64,000 nt of DNA. Source: Hymenobacter negativus. Lineage in GTDB: Bacteria > Bacteroidota > Bacteroidia > Cytophagales > Hymenobacteraceae. The position numbers and the translations under genes were made by a program. The notes below the pieces were generated by a model that worked only from the letters and a program-made list of their open reading frames with translations, had not been told where the DNA came from and did not search any database. The stretch lies in contig NZ_JAEDAE010000004.1 in NCBI RefSeq assembly GCF_016056375.1, positions 186,001 to 250,000 on the forward strand. Direction: 5' to 3'. Numbering within the stretch: the stretch's first letter is position 1; every line of letters begins with the position of its first letter. This document shows, piece after piece, positions 8,917-16,778 of the stretch.

Positions 8917-10644
8917 CTACCGGCCCAGCACCTCGCGCAGCGGCACCCCCGAGCAGCCGCTGGGCTCTTGGATGTGCAGAAACTGCGCCACGGTGGGCGC
9001 AATGTCCACGGTGTGCACCGAAGCCGACGACTCGCCATGCTTCACGCCCCAGCCCCAGAACAGCAGCGGCACGTGCGTGTCATACGCGCCGGCCGAGCCG
9101 TGGGTGGTGCCCTTCACTACGGGAAAGGCGTAGGCTTCGAGCCAGCCCGGGGCCAGCACGGTGAGCACATCGCCCGAGCGCGGGGCGTAGAAGCCGTTTT
9201 CCTGGTACATGCCCAGGCCCTCGCTCCAGTGGGCGCGCTGCAGGTCGAGGGCGGTGAGGGCTTGCGTGACGCCGGGCAGTGTGAGCAGGGCCGCGGCCAC
9301 GGCCTGCTGGGCCTTGCCGAGGTCAATGTTCTTTTTCTGAAGCAGGGGGCGGTTGAGGTACACCTGCTGGTTTTCGTAACTGAGCACCCACTGGCCGGGG
9401 CCGTACTGGCGGGTGAGGGCGCGCTGCACCGAGTCGCGCATCACGGCCGGGCCTACGCCGCCACCGGGCAGGCGGTGGGCCTGCGAGAAGCCCACGGCGT
9501 GGGCCGCGGCGTGGTCGGCGGTGAGGAAGACGAGGGTCTGGCCCTTGCCCACCTGCTTATCCAGCGCCTCAAACAGGCGGGCCAGCTCGCGGTCCAAGCG
9601 GAGGTAGGTGTCTTCGGCTTCGATGGAGTTGGGGCCGAACTGGTGGCCCACGTAGTCGGTGCTGCTGTAGCTGATGGCCAGGAAATCGGTGATGCCGCGC
9701 TGGCCCATCTGCTCCTGGCGCAGGGTTTCGAGGGCGAAGTCCGTGGTCAGGCTGTTGCCGAAGGGCGTGCTGCGGATGAGGTCCAGGTTTTGAGTAGGGG
9801 CCGGCACGGCCTTGCTCTCGCCCGAGTTTTTGAGCGCGGGCTGCACCGAGGCGGGCGCACCGGCCGAGAGTACGGGCAGGTCGTGCGGAAACACGGGCTT
9901 GCTCTCGCCCTTGAAGGCCCCTTCCCACGGCACGTCATCGGGCGAGCTTTCGGTGTAGTCGGCAATGGGCAGCAGCGTGTTCCAGGGCTTGGCTAGGTAG
10001 TCGGCGGCGTGGTGGGCGGCGTTGAAGCCGGCCACCCACGCGGGCAGGGCCGGCTGGTAGAAGGTGCTGCTGATGAAGGCCCCGTTGGTACCGTCGTACC
10101 AGTAGGCGGCGGTGGCCGAGTGGCCGGCCGGCAGGATGCTGCCCCGGTCCTTCATGCTCACCCCAATGGTCTTGGCCTGGAAGTTGGTGGCCAGGCGCAG
10201 CTCGTCGGTGATGGTGGTGCTGAGCATGTGGCGCGGCGACATCTGGCCGGCGGCTTCGGTGCCGCCCACCGCTTTCACGGTCTTGTCCTCGGTCACGTAA
10301 GTTTCGCGGCCTTCCTCGCGCACCCACCAGTTGTTGCCGATGATGCCGTGCACGGCCGGCGTGGTGCCGGTGTACACGCTGGCGTGGCCGGGGCCGGTGT
10401 AGGTGGGCACGTAGTTGTAGTGGCAGCTTTCGTAGCTGAAGCCCTCGCCCAGTAGCCGCCGGAAGCCGCCGGACGGATATTTGCTCCAGTAGCGGTAGAT
10501 GTAGTCGTAGCGCATCTGGTCCACCACGATGCCCACCACCAGCTTGGGACGCGGCACGGGCGGCTCCGGTGAATGAGCGAATGAGTGAATGGGTGAATGC
10601 ACGGCGGCTGCGGCGACCAATGCGGCCCAAAGCATCTTTTTCAT
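8917..10644 (-). CDS. pafA: PafA-type alkaline phosphatase (periplasmic phosphomonoesterase)
   Basis: 575 residues. A signal peptide is followed by the alkaline-phosphatase-superfamily core. Asp42 in GIVVDQMRYDY is a metal ligand; Thr83 in TYTGPGHASVYTG is the nucleophile; Asn104 in HGIIGNNWW and the Lys/Arg pair in SMKDRGSILPAGH match the substrate-binding residues known from PafA of Elizabethkingia. The second metal site is in SSTDYVGHQFGP and FLTADHAAAHAVGF. PafA releases phosphate from phosphoesters in the periplasm and in known cases is not strictly phosphate-repressed. Codons about 15-26, at the end of the signal peptide, are made of an 8-bp tandem array (10568-10599), so gain or loss of one unit would shift the frame. 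Confidence 0.93.
   Translation of the reverse strand: MKKMLWAALVAAAAVHSPIHSFAHSPEPPVPRPKLVVGIVVDQMRYDYIYRYWSKYPSGGFRRLLGEGFSYESCHYNYVPTYTGPGHASVYTGTTPAVHGIIGNNWWVREEGRETYVTEDKTVKAVGGTEAAGQMSPRHMLSTTITDELRLATNFQAKTIGVSMKDRGSILPAGHSATAAYWYDGTNGAFISSTFYQPALPAWVAGFNAAHHAADYLAKPWNTLLPIADYTESSPDDVPWEGAFKGESKPVFPHDLPVLSAGAPASVQPALKNSGESKAVPAPTQNLDLIRSTPFGNSLTTDFALETLRQEQMGQRGITDFLAISYSSTDYVGHQFGPNSIEAEDTYLRLDRELARLFEALDKQVGKGQTLVFLTADHAAAHAVGFSQAHRLPGGGVGPAVMRDSVQRALTRQYGPGQWVLSYENQQVYLNRPLLQKKNIDLGKAQQAVAAALLTLPGVTQALTALDLQRAHWSEGLGMYQENGFYAPRSGDVLTVLAPGWLEAYAFPVVKGTTHGSAGAYDTHVPLLFWGWGVKHGESSASVHTVDIAPTVAQFLHIQEPSGCSGVPLREVLGR
10568..10599. repeat. octanucleotide tandem array (4 units) inside the pafA signal-peptide region
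   Basis: Four contiguous 8-bp units on the plus strand: GGTGAATG, AGCGAATG, AGTGAATG, GGTGAATG (on the coding strand CATTCRYY). They encode the HSPIHSFAHSP stretch of PafA. The same unit family appears in opposite orientation at 10722-10753, 122 bp away, in front of the divergent gene. Confidence 0.85.
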
Positions 10645-10668
10645 GAAGTTTCAGTAGGAGAACAAACG

Positions 10669-10676
10669 CAAAGATA
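10669..10676 (-). promoter_or_regulatory. -7 box, probable pafA promoter
   Basis: TATCTTTG on the minus strand, an exact TAnnTTTG match 24 bases before the pafA ATG at 10644. The -33 region has no good TTG. Confidence 0.5.
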
Positions 10677-10701
10677 CCCGCGCCTTCCACCTTCGTTGGT
10701 T

Positions 10702-11448
10702 ATGCCGCCGTTGCGGTCAAGCATTCGTCCATTCGTCCATTCACCCATTCGCCCATTGAAGCCCGCCCTCATCTTCGACATGGACGGCGTCCTCGTCGAC
10801 AACACACCCGTGCAGGCACGCGCCTTCCAACTCCTCTTTCGCGACCTCGGCCTGACCACCAATGCCCGCCAGCTCCTCAAGCGCCTCAACGGCATGCCCG
10901 CCGGAGAGATTATCCAAAGCGTTTTCCGCCATCCCATCCCCCAAAAGCAGCTCGACATCTACGCCGAGCAGCGCGAGTTCCTCTACCGCACGCTGTACTG
11001 GAGCAAGCGGCGGCCGCTGCCGGGTCTCACGGCTTTCCTAGAGGCCGCCCGGGCCGAGGGCTTCCCCATCGGCCTGGGCACCGGCTCGGGCGGCCCCACA
11101 CTCAGCTACATCCTCGACCACCTCGACCTGCGCCGCTACTTCGATGTCGTCATCGGCAAGGACGACGTGCCCAAGGGCAAGCCTCATCCCGATACTTACT
11201 CTCTCACCGCCGCTAAGCTGGGCGTGCAGCCGCTGGACTGCATCGTGTTCGAAGATGCCCTGCTGGGCGAGCAGGCTGCCTACCGCGCCGGCATGCGCTG
11301 CGTGGCTGTAGCCACCACCCTCAAAGCAGCCAACTTCCAGGCTCCGCTCACGGTCATCAAGGACTTCGTCGGCCTCACCCCAACCCGGCTGCTGGAGCTG
11401 CTGGCGCAGCAGCCCAAAGCGCCCAAGCCACAGAAGCGGCGCGGCTGA
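10702..11448 (+). CDS. HAD-superfamily phosphatase / beta-phosphoglucomutase-like
   Basis: 248 residues from the ATG at 10702. HAD motif I is IFDMDGVLVDN, motif II GTGSGG, the Lys is in PKGKPHPD, and motif IV is VFEDALLGEQAA, with an alpha-helical cap between I and II. The family includes beta-phosphoglucomutases and small sugar-phosphate or phosphoglycolate phosphatases; substrate unknown. Homologues normally begin at KPALIFDMDG. Here that position is a TTG (10756), while the in-frame 18-codon extension back to the ATG is largely encoded by an 8-bp tandem array (10722-10753). Either the array adds an odd N-terminus or it lies in the leader and TTG is used. Confidence 0.88.
   Translation: MPPLRSSIRPFVHSPIRPLKPALIFDMDGVLVDNTPVQARAFQLLFRDLGLTTNARQLLKRLNGMPAGEIIQSVFRHPIPQKQLDIYAEQREFLYRTLYWSKRRPLPGLTAFLEAARAEGFPIGLGTGSGGPTLSYILDHLDLRRYFDVVIGKDDVPKGKPHPDTYSLTAAKLGVQPLDCIVFEDALLGEQAAYRAGMRCVAVATTLKAANFQAPLTVIKDFVGLTPTRLLELLAQQPKAPKPQKRRG
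10722..10753. repeat. octanucleotide tandem array (4 units) at the start of the HAD gene
   Basis: CATTCGTC twice, then CATTCACC and CATTCGCC, immediately followed by a partial unit CATTG that contains the candidate TTG start. It is the inverted counterpart of the pafA array, and the two flank the whole divergent intergenic region. Confidence 0.85.
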
Positions 11449-11486
11449 CGTAAGGTTTATATTCTTGGGGCGCAGCGGCCCTTTTG

Positions 11487-13220
11487 CTACTCCACCACCA
11501 GGCGGGCTACCTGCCCGGCGGCGCGCATCAGGTAGAGGCCGGGGGGCAAGCCGGCCACGTCCAGCGTGGCGGTTCCGGCCTGAGCGGGAACCGTGCGCAT
11601 GGCCCGGCCCAGCGGGTCGAATAGCTCAGCGTGGGTGGCGGCGGGCGGCAGGCTAAGCTGTACCCGGCCGGTGGCGGGGCCATGCCCGGCAGGGTTAGGG
11701 TAGGCCGCCAGGGCGGCAGGGGACGCCACGGCCGTGGCCAGGGGGCCGGTGCCGCTGTTCAGGCGCACGCTCACGGTACCGGCCGTGGTGGTATTCGCCG
11801 AGAGCAGGTCGAGGTCGCCGTCGCCGTCCACGTCGCCCAGGGCCACGGCATTGGGGGTGCTTGGGGCAATGCTGACATCGCCCACCGACACATCGGCCCC
11901 GCCGCCAAAGGTGCCGCTGCCATCGTTGAGGCGCACGCTGGCCGTGCTGTTGCCCGAGTTGGCCGTGAGCAGGTCCAGGTCGCCGTCGTGGTCCACATCG
12001 CCCAGCACCACCGTGGGCGGGTAGCTGCGCACGGCCACGTTTTGGGCGCCGCTGAACGTGCCGCTGCCATTGTTGAGGCGCACGCTCACGATGCCGTTGT
12101 AGAGGTAACTCACAGCCAGCAGGTCGGCGTCGCCGTCGTTATCTACGTCGCCCGTCACGATGCCGAACGGCTGCCCACCGGTGGGCACCTCCTGCCCGCT
12201 GCCAAAGGTGCCGCTGCCGTTATTTAGGCGCACGCTCACGGTACTGGCCAGAAGGTTAGTGGCCAATAGGTCGAGGTCGCCGTCGTTATCTACATCACTC
12301 AGTGTCAAACCCTCGGGGCCATCGCCTACATGCACACCCCAGCTGCCGCCAAAGGTGCCGCTGCCGTTGTTAAAGCGCACGCTTACCGAATCCACGTCGC
12401 GGTTGGTGGCCACAAAATCCAGGTCGCCGTCGCCGTCCACGTCGCCCAGGGCCAGCCCCTGGGGGCCGTAGCCAGCGGGCACGTCCGCGCCGGGACCAAA
12501 CAGGCCGCTGCCGTTGTTGAAGCGCACGCTCACGGTATTGCCCGTAAAGTTGGCCGAGAGCAAGTCCAGGTCGCCGTCGCCGTCCACGTCACCCAGGGTT
12601 AGGCCCAGCGAATAGCTCGCTACGGGTACGTTCTGGTTGCCGCCGTAGGTGCCGTGGCCGTTGTTCAGGCGCACGCTCACGGTGGGTTCGCCCGAGTTGC
12701 CGGTCAGCAGGTCGAGGTCGCCGTCGTTGTCCACGTCGCCCACTGCCACACTTGTGGGCCGCACTCCAACGGGCACTTCCGTGCCCGGCGCAAAACTGCC
12801 CGTGCCCGTGCCGCCCACCGCCGTGGTGAACTGCTGCACCCGGGGTGTGGCCAGTGCCCCAACCGCAGTGGCGGCGGTGCGGGTCACGGTGTACTGCACG
12901 GTTTCGCCCGGCCGGAAGTCGTAGGCTGTGGGGAAGAAGCCCAGGTTGGCACCTATTACGGTGGCCGCCCCGCCGCCCCGCAACCCGCCCCGCTGGCTGC
13001 TGAACACCTTAAGCGCCGTGGCTGAGGCGGCCGTGAGCGGCTGGCTGAAGCTGGCTACTACGCCCCCGTTGCGAGGCGCCGCGCTGGCGTTGGCAACGGG
13101 CGTAACATTAACAATGACTGGCGCTTGGGCCTGGGCAGAGGCCAGTGATGTCAGCAGCATCAAGGCCGCCCCGGCACTGGCGGGCAGAGAAGAGTTATTC
13201 AACACAATAACAGGTAGCAA
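11487..13220 (-). CDS. secreted FG-GAP/VCBS seven-repeat protein with type A T9SS sorting domain
   Basis: 577 residues if read from the TTG at 13220; a GTG at 13205 is also possible and no suitable ATG exists. After a hydrophobic leader ending ASAQAQ comes an SbsA-like Ig domain (about residues 35-140). Seven repeats of about 47 residues follow, each with a Ca-binding GDVDxDGDLDLL loop, enough for one seven-bladed propeller. The last 80 residues are a type A CTD: AAYPNPAGHGPATGRVQL, then LFDPLGR, then LPPGLYLMRA, ending RLVVE. The CTD sends it through the type IX secretion system, whose genes are at 31-37 kb. An adhesin or surface-binding role is an inference. Confidence 0.88.
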   Translation of the reverse strand: MLPVIVLNNSSLPASAGAALMLLTSLASAQAQAPVIVNVTPVANASAAPRNGGVVASFSQPLTAASATALKVFSSQRGGLRGGGAATVIGANLGFFPTAYDFRPGETVQYTVTRTAATAVGALATPRVQQFTTAVGGTGTGSFAPGTEVPVGVRPTSVAVGDVDNDGDLDLLTGNSGEPTVSVRLNNGHGTYGGNQNVPVASYSLGLTLGDVDGDGDLDLLSANFTGNTVSVRFNNGSGLFGPGADVPAGYGPQGLALGDVDGDGDLDFVATNRDVDSVSVRFNNGSGTFGGSWGVHVGDGPEGLTLSDVDNDGDLDLLATNLLASTVSVRLNNGSGTFGSGQEVPTGGQPFGIVTGDVDNDGDADLLAVSYLYNGIVSVRLNNGSGTFSGAQNVAVRSYPPTVVLGDVDHDGDLDLLTANSGNSTASVRLNDGSGTFGGGADVSVGDVSIAPSTPNAVALGDVDGDGDLDLLSANTTTAGTVSVRLNSGTGPLATAVASPAALAAYPNPAGHGPATGRVQLSLPPAATHAELFDPLGRAMRTVPAQAGTATLDVAGLPPGLYLMRAAGQVARLVVE

Positions 13221-13268
13221 GAAGACGCAGAAAGCCGGCCCACAACCCCAGGTTGCGCCGCCGGGCTA

Positions 13269-13276
13269 CAAAGCTA
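13269..13276 (-). promoter_or_regulatory. -7 box upstream of the FG-GAP gene
   Basis: TAGCTTTG on the minus strand matches TAnnTTTG, 49-64 bases before the candidate starts of the FG-GAP gene. No TTG is seen at the -33 position. Confidence 0.4.
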
Positions 13277-13360
13277 CGCCGGGCCCGGAACCGTGCCGCC
13301 ACCTTCCGCCGGGCCCGGGCACCCAACCAGCAGCACCGCAGGGACAACAGTTCCTCTCCC

Positions 13361-13714
13361 CTACTCCACCTTCAGGGTGCGGGCCACGCGCTGGGTACCG
13401 GCCTGCACCTGCACCCGGTAGAGGCCGGGGGCACGGCCCAGCAGCGGCACTTCCGCCGCGCCGCCGGCTCCGGTAAGGCTCACGGGCTGCTCAAATACCA
13501 CGGCGCCCTGGGCATCGGTGAGCGTGACGGTGGCCGTGTCGGCCCCCCGCACCGCCGGCACTTGCACCGTGGCCCGGATGTGGGCGGGGTTGGGATACAC
13601 ATCCACCTCGCCCAGCGGCACCAGGTCCTGCGCACAGGCTGCCGGCCCCAACAGTTCTAGCAATACCGGGATGGCTAGCAGCCCCATGCGTGGCGATAAC
13701 ACGATGCTTCTCAT
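13361..13714 (-). CDS. stand-alone type A T9SS sorting domain (signal peptide plus CTD, no cargo)
   Basis: 117 residues: a signal peptide (MRSIVLSPRMGLLAIPVLL ... ACAQ) followed within about ten residues by a complete type A CTD, VDVYPNPAHIRATVQVP, then LTDAQGAVV, then APGLYRVQVQAG, ending RTLKVE. No passenger domain lies between them. The CTD is closest by eye to that of the neighbouring 863-residue repeat protein (shared PNPAH, VQVP, APGLYR, QV.AG). It could be a remnant of a deleted cargo gene or a real mini-protein. The reading frame is intact. Confidence 0.75.
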   Translation of the reverse strand: MRSIVLSPRMGLLAIPVLLELLGPAACAQDLVPLGEVDVYPNPAHIRATVQVPAVRGADTATVTLTDAQGAVVFEQPVSLTGAGGAAEVPLLGRAPGLYRVQVQAGTQRVARTLKVE

Positions 13715-13874
13715 AGCGGAAATAGAATAAGTAAAAAGTTGCCTGAGATGGCCCGGCGTGCCGTGGTCGGCACCCATCATACGTTCCGTTCCGGGGTTGT
13801 GAGTTGGGTCATCGGCTTCCCTCCTCTGTCAATCATTGTTGCCCACTCCCCTACTCCAAAGCAGCCTCCGTAAT

Positions 13875-13951
13875 TTGCCCAGGCTCGACAAAATAAACGA
13901 GGCCCGCTCCTAACGGTAGCGGGCCTCGTTTATTTTGTCGAGCCTGGGCAA
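13875..13951. terminator. very long perfect hairpin (34-bp arms) in a 336-bp gene-free gap
   Basis: The arms 13875-13908 and 13918-13951 are perfect reverse complements over 34 bp with a 9-base loop. The inner part (AACGAGGCCCGCT / AGCGGGCCTCGTT) flanked by AAAATA/TATTTT looks like a bidirectional intrinsic terminator for the repeat-protein gene ending at 14051. The outer 15 bp lengthen it well beyond what termination needs. The rest of 13715-14050 shows no gene or recognisable site. Confidence 0.75.
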
Positions 13952-14050
13952 TTTGTTCTCTGCCCCGGTCCTGACTACAGCTCAATGGGTGGGCAATTGG
14001 GCCACAGGCTGCCGGCCATGATTCAGCCCGAGCAGCCTACCGATGGGCCA

Positions 14051-16642
14051 CTACTCTACGGTCAACGGGCGGCTGGCCTGCTGGCTCCCAGCTTCCACCT
14101 GCAGGCGATAGAGACCGGGGGCCACGCCCACCAACGATACCTGGGCCGTGGCTCCGGTAGCCGGCAGAGCCAGCCGCTGGGTCTGCACAGTGCGGCCCAA
14201 GGCGTCCACCAGCCGGAGCGTGGCCGACGTAGCCCCCGCCACGCCCGGCACCTGCACCAAGGCCAGTGCGTGTGCTGGGTTGGGAAATAGGCCGATGTGC
14301 AGGCCGGGCCAGGCCGCTGCTGTGGCCAGCGGCGTGAGCGAGTAGTAGCCAATATGGGCCATGAACTTACTGCCGTCGCCTACCGCCGTAAAGGCGCCGC
14401 CCACGTAGATGCCCCCACCCGTCGCCGCCATGGCGTAAGCATAGCCATTTACACCGGAGCCCATGGGTAGCCAAGCTGTGCCGTTCCACTGGGCCGCGTA
14501 ACTGGCCGCTACGCCTCCGGCCGTGGTAAAATTGCCGCCAGCGTACACATTGCCGTTGCCATCGGTGACCAAGGCTAAGGCCGCGCTGGTCAGCCCCCGG
14601 CCCGGCAGCTGGCCCAGGCCTGCGCCTAGCGCGGTCCAGGCCGTTCCGTCCCACTTAGCGATGCCATTAGCCGCACTGCCTCCGGCCGTGGTGAAGTAGC
14701 CGCTCACGTATACGTTGCCGTTGCCGTCCAGGGCCAGCGCGCTCACGGCATTGCCCACGCCGGGTCCCAGGGCCATCCAAGCCGTGCCGTCCCACTTGGC
14801 CACATAATTAGCTGCTATCCCCCCGGCCGAGGTGAAAGCGCCCGCTGCGTATAAATTGCCGACCCGGTCTACCGCCAGCTCCGTTACCGAGCTGTTCATC
14901 CCAGTACCCAAAGCACTCCAGCTGGTGCCGTCCCACTTGGCAACGCGGTTCGCCGCCACGCCACCGGCCGAAGTGAAATTACCACTCGCGTACACATTAC
15001 CGACACCATCGACGGCTAGGGCACTCACGGTAGCATTGGCTCCAGCGCCCAGCGTCGTCCAACTCGTGCCATTCCATTTGGCCACGCTATTAGCGGCTAT
15101 TCCGCCTATTGTGGTGAAGGCTCCACCCGCGTACACGTTGCCACTACCGTCTACTGCCAGGCACCCCAGGTTGCCATCGGGCCCAGTGCCCAGCGTCGTC
15201 CAACTCGTGCCATTCCATTTGGCCACGCTGTTGGCCGCCGTGGTGCCAGCAGCCCCAAATGCACCGGCTGCGTACATAGCGCCGGTCCTATCCACGGCCA
15301 CCGCGTAAACGCTGGCATTAACCCCCGCCGCTGCCGCCGCTACCGGCCCAAACCGCGACCATGTAGCGGTGCCCGGAGTCCATTTGGCAATGTTGTTAAC
15401 CACGGTCCCGCCCGCAGTGCCAAAGCTTCCTCCTACACATACATTCCCATTGGTATCCACGGCTAAAGCAGAGACACTAAGTTGATTGCTGATGATGCCC
15501 TGACCCATAGGAGCCCAAGCCGAGCCGTTCCATTTGGCGATGTGGCTGGCCGCTACACCGCCAATTGTGCTGAAATATCCTCCCGCATACACATTGCCGC
15601 TGCCATCTACCGCAATAGCACGCACGATATCGGCGGCAGGACTTGTGCCCATGCTGCTCCAGAATGCACCGTTCCACTTAGCAATGCTGCTGACCGGCTG
15701 TCCGCCAGCCATAGTGAACTGGCCGCCGGCATACACACTGCCGCTAGCATCGACGGCCAGCGCATACGCGGCAGCACCCACGCCTTGGCCCAGCGCGCTC
15801 CAAGTAGTGCCATTCCAGCGGGCTATATGGCTGGCGGCAGCGCTGCCAGCCATGCTGAAGTCACCACTGGCATAAAGGATTCCACTGCTGGTAAGTACCA
15901 GTTGCAATACACCGCTATTCGTTCCAGCCCCTAGTGCCGACCACGCCGAGCCGTTCCACTTGGCGATGTTGCTAGCCGCTGTGCTGCCAGCCTGGGAAAA
16001 TTGCCCCCCGGCATACACGTTACCGCTAACATCCACCGCCAAGGCCGATACCAAGCTGTTGATTCCTGTGGCTAGAGGAGCCCAAGTAGTACCGTTCCAC
16101 TTGGCAATGTTGCTGGCCGCTATGCTGCCAGCTTGAGAAAATTGTCCTCCAGCATACACATTGCCACTGGCATCCACCGCCAGTGCCCGGACAATGCCGT
16201 TTGTTCCGGCGGCCAGTGCACTCCAAGCTGTACCGTTCCATTTGGCTACGTTACTGGCGGCTATCCCGCCCGCGGTCGTAAACTGCCCGCCCGCGTATAT
16301 CGTGTTGCCATCGATTGCCAGGGCCAGCACAAAGTCGTCGATACCGCTGCTAATGCCGAACGCATTCGACCAGTTTGCATCACCGCTACCCTGAATGCCC
16401 AGGGCCCGGCTAGTAGCTGCCGACCGGAAAACCGGGTGGCCCTCTGAGTTCATGTCCAATCTGTACCCTTGGGCATTAAAGGAGCCATGCGTTCCGGCAC
16501 GCACTGTACCGTCGGAATTCAGTACCGTGCTCAAATTTGGCGATGCCCCGAGGCTGGAGCCCCACGCTGGCGCAGTCTGCACCATCAGCAACAGGATAGC
16601 CCAAAGTAGTAGTCCCTGCCAGTTGTGTAACACGTTTTTCAT
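14051..16642 (-). CDS. secreted 14-repeat protein with type A T9SS sorting domain
   Basis: 863 residues. A signal peptide (to about residue 28) and a short N-terminal segment precede fourteen tandem repeats of about 47-55 residues with consensus VSALAVDGSGNVYAGG.FTTAGG, then A.N.AKWNGT.W..LG.G. The repeats resemble delta-60/Kelch-like propeller units and could form two seven-bladed propellers. The C-terminal 80 residues are a type A CTD (IGLFPNPAHALALVQVP ... VAPGLYRLQVEAGSQQ). Repeats 9-13 are most alike and the first and last most diverged, as expected from internal duplication. It is a T9SS export substrate and probably surface-exposed. Ligand unknown. Confidence 0.88.
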   Translation of the reverse strand: MKNVLHNWQGLLLWAILLLMVQTAPAWGSSLGASPNLSTVLNSDGTVRAGTHGSFNAQGYRLDMNSEGHPVFRSAATSRALGIQGSGDANWSNAFGISSGIDDFVLALAIDGNTIYAGGQFTTAGGIAASNVAKWNGTAWSALAAGTNGIVRALAVDASGNVYAGGQFSQAGSIAASNIAKWNGTTWAPLATGINSLVSALAVDVSGNVYAGGQFSQAGSTAASNIAKWNGSAWSALGAGTNSGVLQLVLTSSGILYASGDFSMAGSAAASHIARWNGTTWSALGQGVGAAAYALAVDASGSVYAGGQFTMAGGQPVSSIAKWNGAFWSSMGTSPAADIVRAIAVDGSGNVYAGGYFSTIGGVAASHIAKWNGSAWAPMGQGIISNQLSVSALAVDTNGNVCVGGSFGTAGGTVVNNIAKWTPGTATWSRFGPVAAAAAGVNASVYAVAVDRTGAMYAAGAFGAAGTTAANSVAKWNGTSWTTLGTGPDGNLGCLAVDGSGNVYAGGAFTTIGGIAANSVAKWNGTSWTTLGAGANATVSALAVDGVGNVYASGNFTSAGGVAANRVAKWDGTSWSALGTGMNSSVTELAVDRVGNLYAAGAFTSAGGIAANYVAKWDGTAWMALGPGVGNAVSALALDGNGNVYVSGYFTTAGGSAANGIAKWDGTAWTALGAGLGQLPGRGLTSAALALVTDGNGNVYAGGNFTTAGGVAASYAAQWNGTAWLPMGSGVNGYAYAMAATGGGIYVGGAFTAVGDGSKFMAHIGYYSLTPLATAAAWPGLHIGLFPNPAHALALVQVPGVAGATSATLRLVDALGRTVQTQRLALPATGATAQVSLVGVAPGLYRLQVEAGSQQASRPLTVE

Positions 16643-16727
16643 ACAAGAAGAAATGTGGAAGATGAGGCAATGAAGTAAATGTTATTTGTCGTTTTTCTAT
16701 ATGAAATTATATCCCACGACGAACAAA

Positions 16728-16759
16728 AAAGGCCCGTCTTCGAGAGAAGACGGGCCTTT
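16728..16759 (-). terminator. intrinsic terminator of the ATP synthase operon
   Basis: A 14-bp perfect stem (AAAGGCCCGTCTTC / GAAGACGGGCCTTT) with a four-base loop. On the minus strand it is followed by a run of T, 20 bases after the atpG stop. Confidence 0.88.
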
Positions 16760-16778
16760 ACAGAAAATCAGCGTTAGG

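Noticed and set aside
10568..10753. 8-bp arrays read as a CRISPR array or as origin iterons
   Set aside because: Units are contiguous with no spacers, too few and too short for CRISPR, and they occur inside coding sequence without cas or replication genes nearby.
11800..12760. Repeated DNA in the FG-GAP gene as a separate repeat element
   Set aside because: The repeats are in frame, about 140 bp long, and encode the propeller blades; they are protein repeats, not a mobile or regulatory element.
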